Source: Methylosinus sporium (GTDB taxonomy: Bacteria; Pseudomonadota; Alphaproteobacteria; Rhizobiales; Beijerinckiaceae). From it: a stretch of 64,000 nt of DNA. Where the stretch lies: the NCBI RefSeq assembly GCF_003113265.1, contig NZ_PUIV01000001.1:124001-188000 (forward strand). The letters are read 5' to 3'. This document shows positions 16,439-24,177 of the stretch, one piece after another. Positions within the stretch are counted from its first letter, which is position 1; each line of letters opens with the position of its first letter. The position numbers and the translations under genes are program-made. The notes below the pieces were generated by a model. That model was not told the origin of the DNA. It searched no databases and saw only the letters and a list, made by a program, of their open reading frames with translations.

Positions 16439-16946
16439 CCTTTACGGGTCGATTGAGCAATTCCATCAGAACGACGATGCGATCACGCTCGTTCATATCG
16501 ACGATCGTCGCGACGAAATCGTGGAAGGCTCCGCCGGCGATACGAACCTTCTGGCCGATCTCGAAGGCTTGCTCCGGCTTGGCGATCAAGCCGTCGATCT
16601 CTCTCGATCTGAGAGTCTCGACAAAATCCGACGGAAGGAAGCTCGGTCCATCGCCCAGGCGAACGAGCGTTCTCACGCCGAATGTCGAGCAGATCGGCGC
16701 CCATCGCGACTGCGATGTCATCTCGACGAAAATATAGCCCGGAAACAAAGGCCGGGGGACGTCCTGCGTGCGGCGCGCATGGCGGACGCGCTTGAGCGCC
16801 CATGGGCAGTAGGCGTGATATTGCTGACGATGGAGATTTTCGAGAGCGAGGCGCTCTTGATGGGGCCGCGTATTCACGACGACCCAACCATTCGGGCGAT
16901 CCGAGAAATCGATTTCGACAGTCTCTCTTTCCACCAATGACGCCAT
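16404..16946 (-). CDS. NusG/RfaH-like transcription antiterminator
   Basis: The likely start is the ATG at 16946 (MASLVERE), giving 180 residues. It has the NusG N-terminal domain (GWVVVNTRPHQERLALENL, FPGYIFVEM) and a C-terminal KOW domain (IGQKVRIAGGAFHDFVATI). Specialised NusG paralogues of the RfaH kind travel with polymerase through long operons, often those for exopolysaccharides. No such operon lies in this window and the gene stands alone. The housekeeping nusG normally sits by secE and rplK, absent here, so this is the paralogue. It overlaps the convergent gene end by 35 bp. Confidence 0.85.
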   Translation of the reverse strand: MASLVERETVEIDFSDRPNGWVVVNTRPHQERLALENLHRQQYHAYCPWALKRVRHARRTQDVPRPLFPGYIFVEMTSQSRWAPICSTFGVRTLVRLGDGPSFLPSDFVETLRSREIDGLIAKPEQAFEIGQKVRIAGGAFHDFVATIVDMNERDRIVVLMELLNRPVKVKVTQTQLVAC

Positions 16947-17241
16947 GACGAACCTCGACTGTTTTCGCAATGCGGCGACGCCGCGAGCCCTTCCGGCGCG
17001 GAGGGTCCGCGTCGGTTCGGCCGATGCGATCAAAATTTCGAAAGACGCAGCCGATCGCTGCGTTCGCCGGACGGCGAGACGCCGATATGCCTTTGCGTGA
17101 GAAAGCTCAGGAACCGGTCGTGACGAGCCGCGGCGCGATGGAAAACATGATCGATCCGTTCTCTATTCACTCAATGCGGCGATCATATACGGCGCAATCC
17201 CGCCCTGTAAATTGCCGGAAGACGCCTATGACCTGTGGCGA

Positions 17242-19560
17242 TCACGTAGGTTCGACGAAGCTCTCCAGCACCATTTTGCGTCCGGCCTTGTCGAAATCGA
17301 CCTGCAGCTTGTTGCCGTCCACATTGGCCACGGTGCCGGGCCCGAATTTCTGGTGGAACACGCGCGCGCCCGCCACGAAGCGCGCGCTGGCGGAGGATTT
17401 CGCCAGCACTTCGCCTTCGATCATCGGCGGCGTGCGGCGCGCGGGCTTGCTCGCGCCGCTCTCGCGCGCGGTCTGCGCGCGCTTCCAGCCCGGCGTCGAA
17501 TAGCTCGAGCCATAGCTGTCCATATTGGCGAAGCGCGAGACGCCGTAAGAGCCGTATTGCGAGCCGCCGGAGGCTTCTTTCACCTCGACATTGGCGGCCG
17601 GCAGATCATCGAGGAAACGCGAGGGCAAAGTCGTCTGCCACAGGCCGTGAATGCGCCGATTGGTGGCGAAGAAAATCTTCAATCGCCGCTTGGCGCGCGT
17701 GATGCCGACATAGGCGAGGCGGCGCTCTTCCTCGAGGCCGGCGCGGCCGCTGTCGTCCAGCGAGCGCTGATGCGGGAACAGCCCCTCCTCCCAGCCGGGC
17801 AGATAGACGGTCTCGAATTCGAGCCCCTTGGCGCCATGCAGCGTCATGATCGACACGCGCCGCTGATCGGCGGATTCATCCGTCTCCATCACCAGCGACA
17901 CATGCTCGAGAAATCCCGCGAGATCGGGGAATTCCTCCATGGCGCGCACCAGCTCTTTCAAATTCTCGAGCCGGCCCGCCGCCTCCGGCGTCTTGTCGTC
18001 GCGCCACATTTGCGTATAGCCGGATTCGTCCAGCACCATTTCGGCGAGCTCGTTCTGCGGCGTCGTCTCGATGAGGCTGCGCCAGCGATCGAAATCGGCG
18101 ATCAGCGTGCGCAATGTCGCGCGCGGCTTGGGCTTCAGCTCCTCCGTCTCGACGATCACGCGCGCCGCCTGCATCAGCGGCGCGCTCTCGCGGCGCGAAT
18201 ATTCGTGCAGCACTTGCAGAGTGGCGTCGCCCAATCCGCGCTTGGGCGTGTTGACGATGCGCTCGAAGGCGAGATCGTCGAAAGGCTGCGCGACGCAGCG
18301 CAGATAGGCGAGCGCGTCGCGTATCTCCAGCCGCTCATAGAAGCGCGGGCCGCCGATCACGCGATAGGGCAGGCCGAGCGTAATGAAGCGCTCCTCGAAC
18401 TCGCGCATCTGGAACGAGGCGCGCACGAGAATGGCGATCTCCTCGAGATCATGCCCCTTGCGCTGCAATTGCTCTATGTCTTCGCCGATGGCGCGCGCTT
18501 CTTCCTCGCTGTCCCAGACGCCGGTGACGGTCGGCTTCTCGCCATCGGCGCCTTCGGTGAACAGCGTCTTGCCGAGCCGGCCCTCATTGCGTGCGATGAG
18601 ATGCGAGGCCGCCGCGAGAATATGCCCCGTGGAGCGATAATTGCGCTCCAGCCGCACGATTTTCGCGCCGGGAAAATCCTTCTCGAAGCGGAGAATATTT
18701 TCCACCTCGGCGCCGCGCCAGCCATAGACGCTCTGATCGTCGTCGCCGACGCAGCAGACATTGTGCCGCCCCTGCGCGATGAGGCGCAGCCACAAATATT
18801 GCGCGGTGTTGGTGTCCTGATATTCGTCGACGAGAATATATTTGAAGCGCTGCCGATATTCGTCGAGCACATCGGCGTTCTCGCGAAAGAGCCGCAGCGT
18901 CTCGAGCAGAAGATCGCCGAAATCGACGGCGTTCAGCACCTTCAAGCGCTCCTGATAGAGCGCATAGAGCTTCTTGCCCTTGCCATCGGCGAAGCTCTGC
19001 GCCTCGCCCGCGGGAACATGATCCGGCGAAAGTCCTCTGTTCTTCCAGGCGTCGATCTGATGCGCCAGCGCGCGCGGCGGCCAGCGCTTGTCGTCGATAT
19101 TCTCGGCCTGCAGCACCTGCTTGAGCAGGCGGATCTGATCGTCGGTGTCGAGAATGGTGAAATTGGATTTGAGCCCCGCCAGCTCGGCATGGCGGCGCAG
19201 GATTTTCGCGCTGATCGCGTGAAACGTGCCGAGCCATTGCAGCGCCTCGGCGCCGGGGCCGGCCAAGCTCTCGATGCGCTCGCGCATTTCGCGTGCGGCC
19301 TTGTTGGTGAAGGTGACGGCGAGGATTTCCCACGGCCGCGCCCGCCCGCTGGAGAGAATATGCGCGATGCGCGTCGTCAGCACGCGCGTCTTGCCGGTGC
19401 CGGCGCCGGCGAGCACCAGCAGCGGGCCGTCTATGGTCTCGACGGCGGCGCGCTGCTCTGGGTTCAGCGCCTCCAGAAAGCGCCCGCGTCCGGCGAGCGC
19501 CGCGGCGCGCGCGGCGACGCCGCCCTCGAGCGGGGTGAAATCTTCCGGCGCTGGTGACAA
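17242..19560 (-). CDS. uvrD: UvrD/PcrA-type superfamily 1 DNA helicase
   Basis: A 772-residue 3'-5' helicase for nucleotide-excision and mismatch repair. Motifs in order: LNPEQRAAV (Q motif), GAGTGKTRVL (Walker A), ILVDEYQDTN (motif II), GDDDQSVYGWRGA (motif III), LERNYRSTG (motif IV), TLHGAKGLEFETVYLPG (motif V) and LAYVGITRAKRRL (motif VI). The C-terminus carries the Tudor-like segment FHQKFGPGTVANVDGNKL that contacts RNA polymerase in this group. It lies 125 bp downstream of the bufferin operon on the same strand but is probably separate. The 295 bp after it towards the NusG gene hold no convincing ORF. Confidence 0.95.
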   Translation of the reverse strand: MSPAPEDFTPLEGGVAARAAALAGRGRFLEALNPEQRAAVETIDGPLLVLAGAGTGKTRVLTTRIAHILSSGRARPWEILAVTFTNKAAREMRERIESLAGPGAEALQWLGTFHAISAKILRRHAELAGLKSNFTILDTDDQIRLLKQVLQAENIDDKRWPPRALAHQIDAWKNRGLSPDHVPAGEAQSFADGKGKKLYALYQERLKVLNAVDFGDLLLETLRLFRENADVLDEYRQRFKYILVDEYQDTNTAQYLWLRLIAQGRHNVCCVGDDDQSVYGWRGAEVENILRFEKDFPGAKIVRLERNYRSTGHILAAASHLIARNEGRLGKTLFTEGADGEKPTVTGVWDSEEEARAIGEDIEQLQRKGHDLEEIAILVRASFQMREFEERFITLGLPYRVIGGPRFYERLEIRDALAYLRCVAQPFDDLAFERIVNTPKRGLGDATLQVLHEYSRRESAPLMQAARVIVETEELKPKPRATLRTLIADFDRWRSLIETTPQNELAEMVLDESGYTQMWRDDKTPEAAGRLENLKELVRAMEEFPDLAGFLEHVSLVMETDESADQRRVSIMTLHGAKGLEFETVYLPGWEEGLFPHQRSLDDSGRAGLEEERRLAYVGITRAKRRLKIFFATNRRIHGLWQTTLPSRFLDDLPAANVEVKEASGGSQYGSYGVSRFANMDSYGSSYSTPGWKRAQTARESGASKPARRTPPMIEGEVLAKSSASARFVAGARVFHQKFGPGTVANVDGNKLQVDFDKAGRKMVLESFVEPT

Positions 19561-19685
19561 GGCGATTCTCCTTCGAAGCGCGGAGAATACAGGAGAACGG
19601 AAGGCGAATCACCGCCCGATTGGCGATATGCCCCCAAATGTGGAGACCGCAAAGCGCGACCGTCGCGGCTCGAAAGGCTGCGCCG

Positions 19686-20477
19686 TCAGCCCTCCTCGCG
19701 CGCCTTTGCGCCCACCACCAGCCCTTCCTGGAACCAGCCGGTGAGCATTTGCGCGAGGCGCTCCGGCGAGGCGTCCGCGAGATCGCGGAAGGCGGCCATT
19801 TGGCAGATGTCGCCGAAAGCGTGACCTTCCATCGCCAGCGACAGCGCCAGGAATTCGTCCGCCTCCAGCGGGCAATGCACGGAGTCGAGATCGGCGCGCC
19901 AGATCGCGACATGGCCGCGGCCTTCGCCCGGCGGCGGTAGGTCCTGCTGCTCCATCGCCGCCTCATGCGTCGCGATCGTCCCGTCTTCCAGCTCCAGCAA
20001 TATGAGGCTCGGGTGGAAGGTGAAGGAGAGGCGCGGCCATTGCTCGGGCGCGAAGGCGGCCAGTTCCTCGATCGGCAGAGCTTCGGCGTCGGGCGCGTCG
20101 AAAGCGTCGGTGAGCGCGCGCTCGAACATTGCGAGGTCGATCGCCCGCGCATTGTCGCACCAAGCGTCCTGCTCGCGCAGGAAGTCGGGAAAGCGCGTCG
20201 TGTACCAGCGGGCGTTGCGCTCGCGCGAGGGCTGCGCGCCGATATAGGCGTCGGCGAGCGCGTCGAAGGCCGCTTCGCCGATGAGCGCGCGAAGGGCGGG
20301 GAAATCCGCCGCGAGAAATTCCGCGAGCCGCGCATGATAGGCGTTCACATAGACGCCGAACAGCGTGGTGCGGTCGGCCTGACGCGAATTCTTCACCGAT
20401 TCGAGAATGCGCGCGCCATCCTCGGCACCGGCCAGCACGCCGGCCTGGAACATGGCCTGCAGATCGGCGAGCCTCAC
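19686..20477 (-). CDS. bufC: DUF2063 / BufC-type partner protein of an MNIO enzyme
   Basis: The 263-residue protein begins with the DUF2063 helical domain (LADLQAMFQAGVLAG, FGVYVNAYHARLAEFLAADFPAL) and continues into the C-terminal domain typical of BufC/HvfC (LEADEFLALSLAMEGHAFGDI). In bufferin and related RiPP pathways this protein delivers the precursor to the DUF692 oxidase. It overlaps the oxidase gene by 4 bp (ATGA), so expression is coupled. It was once annotated as a DNA-binding domain; that label is not favoured here because of the context. Confidence 0.88.
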   Translation of the reverse strand: MRLADLQAMFQAGVLAGAEDGARILESVKNSRQADRTTLFGVYVNAYHARLAEFLAADFPALRALIGEAAFDALADAYIGAQPSRERNARWYTTRFPDFLREQDAWCDNARAIDLAMFERALTDAFDAPDAEALPIEELAAFAPEQWPRLSFTFHPSLILLELEDGTIATHEAAMEQQDLPPPGEGRGHVAIWRADLDSVHCPLEADEFLALSLAMEGHAFGDICQMAAFRDLADASPERLAQMLTGWFQEGLVVGAKAREEG

Positions 20478-21319
20478 GCGGCGCTCCGTGTGTTTTCGGC
20501 GTCTATGCGCGCGGCGATCTCGCGCATATGGCCGAGTTCGGTGAGCAATTCGTCGAAAGGCGGAAAATTATCGTCGCGCTCGATCATCGTCGAGACGGCG
20601 CCGAAGCGTCGCCGCGCACGCTCATAGAGCGCCCACACCTCGTCGCAGACCGGCTGGTCATGCGTGTCGATGCGATGCGTGCCATTGTCGGTATGGCCAG
20701 CCATATGGAATTGCGCGACGCGATCGGGATCTATCGTGTCGATGAACTCATTGGCGTCGAAGCCGTGATTGAAGCCCGAGACGAAGACATTGTTGACGTC
20801 GAGCAGCAGCAGGCAGTCGGCGCGCCGCGCCAGCTCGTTGACGAAGGCCCATTCGCTCATCTCGGATTCGCGAAAGGCGACATAGGTGGAGGCGTTCTCG
20901 ACGACGAGCCGGCGGCCGAGGAAATCCTGCACGCGCATCACGCGCTCGGCGACATGGGCGAGCGCTTCCTCCGTATAAGGAATCGGCAAAAGATCATGCA
21001 GCGTCACGCCATGCACGCCGGTCCAAGCGAGATGATCGGAGACCCAAGCGGGCTCGATGCGCTCGGCGAGGGCTTTCAATTCGCTCAGATAGTCGAAGTC
21101 GAGCGGATCGGTGGAGGCGAGCGACATTGCGACGCCATGCATGACGATCGGATAATCGGCGCGCACGCGCTCCAGCATGGCGGTCGGCCGGCCGCCGCCC
21201 ACCATGTAATTTTCCGAGATGATCTCGAACCAGTCGACCGCGGGGCGGGTCGAGAGAATTTCGTCGTAATAGATCGGCCTCAGTCCGAGGCCGTGTCCCA
21301 AAGCGGGGGGTCTGGTCAT
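20474..21319 (-). CDS. bufB: DUF692 multinuclear non-haem iron oxidase (MNIO), BufB-type
   Basis: A 281-residue TIM-barrel enzyme of the DUF692/MNIO family, which modifies cysteines of ribosomally made peptides (MbnB and BufB are characterised members). Likely iron ligands are visible: the His in VMHGVAMSL, Glu/Asp/His in EPAWVSDHLAW, Glu in VVENAS, Asp in LLDVNNVFV, the pair in FHMAGHTDNG, His/Asp in DTHDQPV, and Glu in MIERDD. The gene follows the precursor gene by 86 bp with a hairpin between, and overlaps the partner gene by 4 bp. The expected product from the family is a thio-heterocycle on the precursor's cysteines; that is inference. Confidence 0.92.
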   Translation of the reverse strand: MTRPPALGHGLGLRPIYYDEILSTRPAVDWFEIISENYMVGGGRPTAMLERVRADYPIVMHGVAMSLASTDPLDFDYLSELKALAERIEPAWVSDHLAWTGVHGVTLHDLLPIPYTEEALAHVAERVMRVQDFLGRRLVVENASTYVAFRESEMSEWAFVNELARRADCLLLLDVNNVFVSGFNHGFDANEFIDTIDPDRVAQFHMAGHTDNGTHRIDTHDQPVCDEVWALYERARRRFGAVSTMIERDDNFPPFDELLTELGHMREIAARIDAENTRSAA

Positions 21320-21363
21320 GTCTCGCGCTCCACGTGCTCTTTCGCGTCGCCCCCGCCGCGAGA

Positions 21364-21392
21364 TCGATCGCGCCCGACATTGGCGCGATCGA
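21364..21392 (-). promoter_or_regulatory. Intercistronic hairpin between precursor and MNIO genes
   Basis: TCGATCGCGCC and GGCGCGATCGA form an 11-bp perfect stem with a 7-nt loop, 13 bp after the precursor stop and 44 bp before the MNIO start. No U tract follows on the transcribed strand, so it is more likely an mRNA 3'-end protecting or attenuating element than a full terminator. Such an element would let the precursor be made in excess of its enzymes. Confidence 0.55.
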
Positions 21393-21405
21393 CGGTTTCA
21401 ACCTT

Positions 21406-21636
21406 TCAGCGGCCGGCGCAGGAGCCCTTGGCGCTGCAAGATGCCTTATGGCTCTTCTTGTGCTTGCAGACGCCCTTCTTGGTCATGCACTTCGTCTTGC
21501 CGCCGCAATGGCCTTTTTCCATATTGCAGACATGTTTGGAATGCTTGGCGGAGGCCTGCGTCGAAACGCCGCCCGCGAGCGCCAGCGCGATAGCGGCCGC
21601 GGCGATGGTCGAGCCCGAAACGATCTTGGCTTTCAT
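21406..21636 (-). CDS. bufA: Bufferin-like RiPP precursor, secreted, six cysteines
   Basis: The ATG at 21636 is chosen because a perfect AAGGAG lies 7 bp before it; the longer frame runs through a palindrome. The 76-residue product has a signal peptide (residues 1-29, IAAAAIALALAGGVSTQASA) and a Lys/His-rich mature part of about 46 residues. Its six cysteines fall in the pattern C-x6-C-x5-C-x6-C-x9-C-x5-C, with loosely repeated units CNMEKGHC, CMTKKGVC and CSAKGSC. It is followed by MNIO and DUF2063 genes, the hallmark of bufferin operons, whose products are modified at cysteine, exported and bind copper. It does not show the CYGxxxxGxxxC layout of DUF2282-type BufA. Copper binding is inferred. 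Confidence 0.82.
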   Translation of the reverse strand: MKAKIVSGSTIAAAAIALALAGGVSTQASAKHSKHVCNMEKGHCGGKTKCMTKKGVCKHKKSHKASCSAKGSCAGR

Positions 21637-21651
21637 TTTTTTCTCCTTTTT

Positions 21652-21677
21652 CGCGCGCCGCCCGCGGGCGGCGCGCG
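21652..21677. promoter_or_regulatory. 26-bp perfect palindrome in the bufA leader
   Basis: The GC-only sequence is fully self-complementary over 26 bp and ends about 8 bp before the AAGGAG of the precursor gene. In RNA it would form an 11-13 bp hairpin right beside the ribosome site; in DNA it could be a dimeric repressor site. It is followed by A-rich sequence on the coding strand, so it is not a terminator in that direction. Confidence 0.55.
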
Positions 21678-21704
21678 CGACCCGGTTTTCCAGGGCCGGG
21701 CGGG

Positions 21705-21732
21705 ACCATAACACTCACGGAACGATTTGAAA
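21705..21732 (-). promoter_or_regulatory. Possible bufA promoter
   Basis: On the minus strand TTTCAA (21732-21727) and TATGGT (21710-21705) are spaced by 16 bp, a weak sigma-70-like match about 70 bp before the bufA start. Known bufferin operons can depend on ECF sigma factors, whose sites look different, so this is only a candidate. Confidence 0.25.
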
Positions 21733-21855
21733 CGCCGCTTCGATTCCGCTCGCGGCGGCGGTTTCCCGGCATGGTTGACAGTTCCGCTTCAGCTTCCCAT
21801 TCTTCCCGCGTCCGCCCAGCTGGGGACGGCGAATAGTCGAGTAAGGGTTTCGAAT

Positions 21856-22308
21856 ATGGCTCATATAGGAAAATTGACTTCGATCGGCGTGGCTTTCGCC
21901 TGCGGCATTGCGGCGCTGCTCTCTTCGCCTTCGCTGCCGCGCGCTCAGGAGGAGCCGCTCTACGAGCCGCTCGTCGATCGCGACGCCCGCGGCTTCAAAG
22001 AGGGGAAATACGCCAAGGACCTCGCCTTTTGCCGAAATCGCGCTCTGCCGCAGGAGCGCCTGGCGCGCGAGGGCGCGGGCCAGGCGGTGGGCGGCGCGGC
22101 GCTGGCGACGGCCGGCAATATCGCGCGTTACATGCCCGTTCCGGGCTTCGGCGCGGCGCAGGGCCTATGGGCCGGCGGCAGCGCGGCGGAGGCCGTCGGC
22201 TCGGCGGCGGCCGGGCATGGCGCCATGACGGCGGAGCAGGCGATGCAGGATTATGTTCTCGTCGTGAACGCCTGCCTCGAGCGCCGGGGCTATCTGCTGC
22301 TGCGCTAG
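21856..22308 (+). CDS. Exported hypothetical protein, Gly/Ala-rich
   Basis: The ATG at 21856 follows AAGGG by 8 bp and opens a 150-residue protein with a signal peptide (SIGVAFACGIAALLSSPSLPRA). It then has a short charged region with FCRNRAL and a Gly/Ala-rich stretch resembling a glycine zipper (GAAQGLWAGGSAAEAVGSAAAGHG), and a C-terminal NACLERRGYLLL. Two cysteines, one before and one after the glycine region, could form a disulfide. It is divergent from bufA but carries no sign of belonging to that pathway. Function unknown. Confidence 0.7.
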   Translation: MAHIGKLTSIGVAFACGIAALLSSPSLPRAQEEPLYEPLVDRDARGFKEGKYAKDLAFCRNRALPQERLAREGAGQAVGGAALATAGNIARYMPVPGFGAAQGLWAGGSAAEAVGSAAAGHGAMTAEQAMQDYVLVVNACLERRGYLLLR

Positions 22309-22364
22309 AGTATCCAGCCGCAGTGGACGCCCGGTTCGGCGTTGGAAACGCGTCAAAACAAAGG

Positions 22365-22409
22365 CCTAGAGTCTTTCCGTGTTTCAATGAAACACGGAAA
22401 GACTCTAGG
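22365..22409. repeat. Long perfect inverted repeat (21-bp stem)
   Basis: CCTAGAGTCTTTCCGTGTTTC and its exact complement are separated by 3 nt, between two convergent genes. The stem would fold on either strand and may stop or stabilise both transcripts. Perfect pairing of this length suggests a repeated element rather than a random terminator. Confidence 0.8.
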
Positions 22410-22411
22410 GA

Positions 22412-22453
22412 ATGCTCCCGAAAAGTGCGAAGCGGTTTTTCGGAAAAGAGCAT
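22412..22453. repeat. Palindromic repeat resembling rhizobial mosaic elements
   Basis: ATGCTCCCGAAAA pairs imperfectly with TTTTTCGGAAAAGAGCAT around a GTGCGAAGCG centre. This layout (ATGCTC..CCGAAAA..GGTTTTCGG..GAGCAT) strongly recalls the abundant RIME-type intergenic palindromes of rhizobia and relatives. It directly follows the other inverted repeat, making a mosaic. Confidence 0.6.
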
Positions 22454-22470
22454 GAGAATTCGAGCGCGCG

Positions 22471-23346
22471 CTATTTGCGCAGCCGCGCCATGAGGCTCGA
22501 CGTGTCCCAGCGTCGGCCTCCCATTTTCTCCACCTCGGCGTAGAATTGGTCCACGAGCGCGGCGACCGGCAGGCTGGCGCCATTGCGGCGCGCCTCGGCG
22601 AAGCAGATGCCGAGGTCCTTGCGCATCCATTCGACCGCGAAGCCGAAATCATATTCGCCGGCCAGCATGGTCTTGTGGCGATTCTCCATCTGCCAGGATT
22701 GCGCCGCGCCATTCTTGATGAGATCGACGACCGCGGCGCCGTCGAGCCCGGCGCGGGTCGCGAAATCCAGCGCTTCCGCGAGTCCCTGGACGAGGCCGGC
22801 GATGCAGATCTGATTGACCATTTTGGTGAGCTGTCCGGCGCCGGGCGGCCCCATCAGCCGGCAGGCGCGCGCATAGGCCGCGACCACCGGCTCGATACGG
22901 GCGAAATCCTCCGCATCGCCGCCGCACATCACGGTGAGCGCGCCATTCTCGGCGCCCGATTGGCCGCCGGAGATCGGCGCGTCGATGAATCCGAAGCCGG
23001 CCTGTTGCGCGTGCGAATAGAGCTCGCGCGCCACCTCCGCCGAGGCGGTGGTGTGATCGACGAAGACCGCGCCGGCTTTCAGCGCGTGAAAGGCGCCGTC
23101 CGCGCCGATCGCGACCTGGCGCAGATCATCGTCATTGCCGACGCAGGAGAAGACGAAATCCGCGCCCTCAGCGGCGAGGCGCGGCGTCGGCGCCGTCTTC
23201 GCGGAAAATTGCGCGGCGAAACGCGCGGCCTTCTCCGGCGTGCGATTGTAGACGACGACTTTGCGCCCGCCGCGCGTGGCGAGATGGCCGGCCATCGGAT
23301 AGCCCATCACGCCCAATCCGATGAAAGCGACGGTCGGCTCGGTCAT
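22471..23346 (-). CDS. NAD(P)-dependent beta-hydroxyacid dehydrogenase
   Basis: The 291-residue enzyme belongs to the 3-hydroxyisobutyrate / tartronate semialdehyde / GLYR1 group. It has a Rossmann motif GLGVMGYPMAGHLA at the N-terminus, DAPISGGQSGAENGAL (substrate-binding), and GPPGAGQLTKMVNQ with the catalytic lysine. It reduces or oxidises a small hydroxyacid or succinic semialdehyde; the exact substrate cannot be read from the sequence. It stands alone on the minus strand, 63 bp beyond the stop of the solute-binding protein gene. Confidence 0.88.
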   Translation of the reverse strand: MTEPTVAFIGLGVMGYPMAGHLATRGGRKVVVYNRTPEKAARFAAQFSAKTAPTPRLAAEGADFVFSCVGNDDDLRQVAIGADGAFHALKAGAVFVDHTTASAEVARELYSHAQQAGFGFIDAPISGGQSGAENGALTVMCGGDAEDFARIEPVVAAYARACRLMGPPGAGQLTKMVNQICIAGLVQGLAEALDFATRAGLDGAAVVDLIKNGAAQSWQMENRHKTMLAGEYDFGFAVEWMRKDLGICFAEARRNGASLPVAALVDQFYAEVEKMGGRRWDTSSLMARLRK

Positions 23347-23409
23347 TGGTCGGTCCTCTCGGGTGAGATGCGCGTGCGAGAAAGCAAGGCGGAGGCCGGC
23401 CGCTTCCCG

Positions 23410-24177
23410 TCAGCGTATGTCGAAATCGAAATATTTGCTGCGGATCGTGCGATAGGTTCCGTCATTGACGATGGCGTCGAGCGCCGCGTCTATGGCGCTC
23501 TTCAAGGCTATATCGCCTTTGCGCAGGCCGAAGCCGAAGCCGCCGCCGAAATAGGCGGCGTCCTGCGGCAGATCGGCGACGATGCGGCAGCAGCGCCCCT
23601 CCTTGCGCTCGCGCAGAAAATCGACGGCGGCGAGCTTGTCCTCGGCGACGATGTCGACGCGGCCCTCGGCGAGGTCCAGCATGGCGGCTTCGAGCGTCGC
23701 ATAGCGCTGCACCTCGCTTTCCTCGAGCTTGTCCTCGGCGTAGGCCTGCTGGGCGCTGTCCGCGACGACGCCGATACGCTGGCCCCGCAGCGCTTTTGGC
23801 TCCGCGCTGGCGAGCGCCGACTGCCGCTGCGCGATCAGCGCCGAGGGCGTATGCGCATAGGGCTTGGAGAAGACGATCTTGCGCAGCCGGTCGTCGTTTA
23901 TCTCCATGGCGGAGGCGACGAGATCATATTGCTTGCTCTCGAGCCCGGAGATCAGGCTCTCCCACTCTTGCGTGACGAAGACGCAATCGGCCTCGATCCG
24001 CCGGCAGATTTCGCGCGTCAGCTCGATCTCGAAGCCGGCGAGCTGATTATTGGCGTCGAGATAGTTGAAGGGCGGCCGCGCGCCCTCGCTGGCGACGCGC
24101 AAATGGCGCGGCTCGGCGGCGGCCGGCGCGAAGTGGAGGGCGATCGTCGCCGCGGCGAGGACGAAGCGCCGGCTCAT
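23410..24177 (-). CDS. Periplasmic solute-binding protein (SBP family 3)
   Basis: A 255-residue protein with a signal peptide ([18 protein letters not shown]) and the family-3 fold of polar amino-acid binding proteins ([39 protein letters not shown]). Proteins of this type usually serve ABC importers, but no permease or ATPase gene is adjacent. It starts inside the moaA stop (4-bp overlap), an unusual partner for moaA, and might sense or bind a ligand other than an amino acid. Confidence 0.85.
   Translation of the reverse strand: MSRRFVLAAATIALHFAPAAAEPRHLRVASEGARPPFNYLDANNQLAGFEIELTREICRRIEADCVFVTQEWESLISGLESKQYDLVASAMEINDDRLRKIVFSKPYAHTPSALIAQRQSALASAEPKALRGQRIGVVADSAQQAYAEDKLEESEVQRYATLEAAMLDLAEGRVDIVAEDKLAAVDFLRERKEGRCCRIVADLPQDAAYFGGGFGFGLRKGDIALKSAIDAALDAIVNDGTYRTIRSKYFDFDIR

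Noticed and set aside
17212-19557. Very long plus-strand frame (about 780 codons) opposite uvrD
   Set aside because: It is an antisense shadow of the helicase: Arg/Ala/Leu-rich, no domain, and the opposite strand holds every helicase motif. Long antisense frames are expected in GC-rich genomes.
19686-21677. Reading the MNIO operon as a methanobactin cluster
   Set aside because: The precursor has a cleavable signal peptide and a long Lys/Cys-rich mature part, and the partner is of DUF2063 type; MbnC, MbnN and the methanobactin transporter genes are absent.
21406-21714. Longer start for the precursor gene at 21714
   Set aside because: It would run through the 26-bp palindrome and the ribosome site, and its first 26 residues are Arg-rich without signal character.
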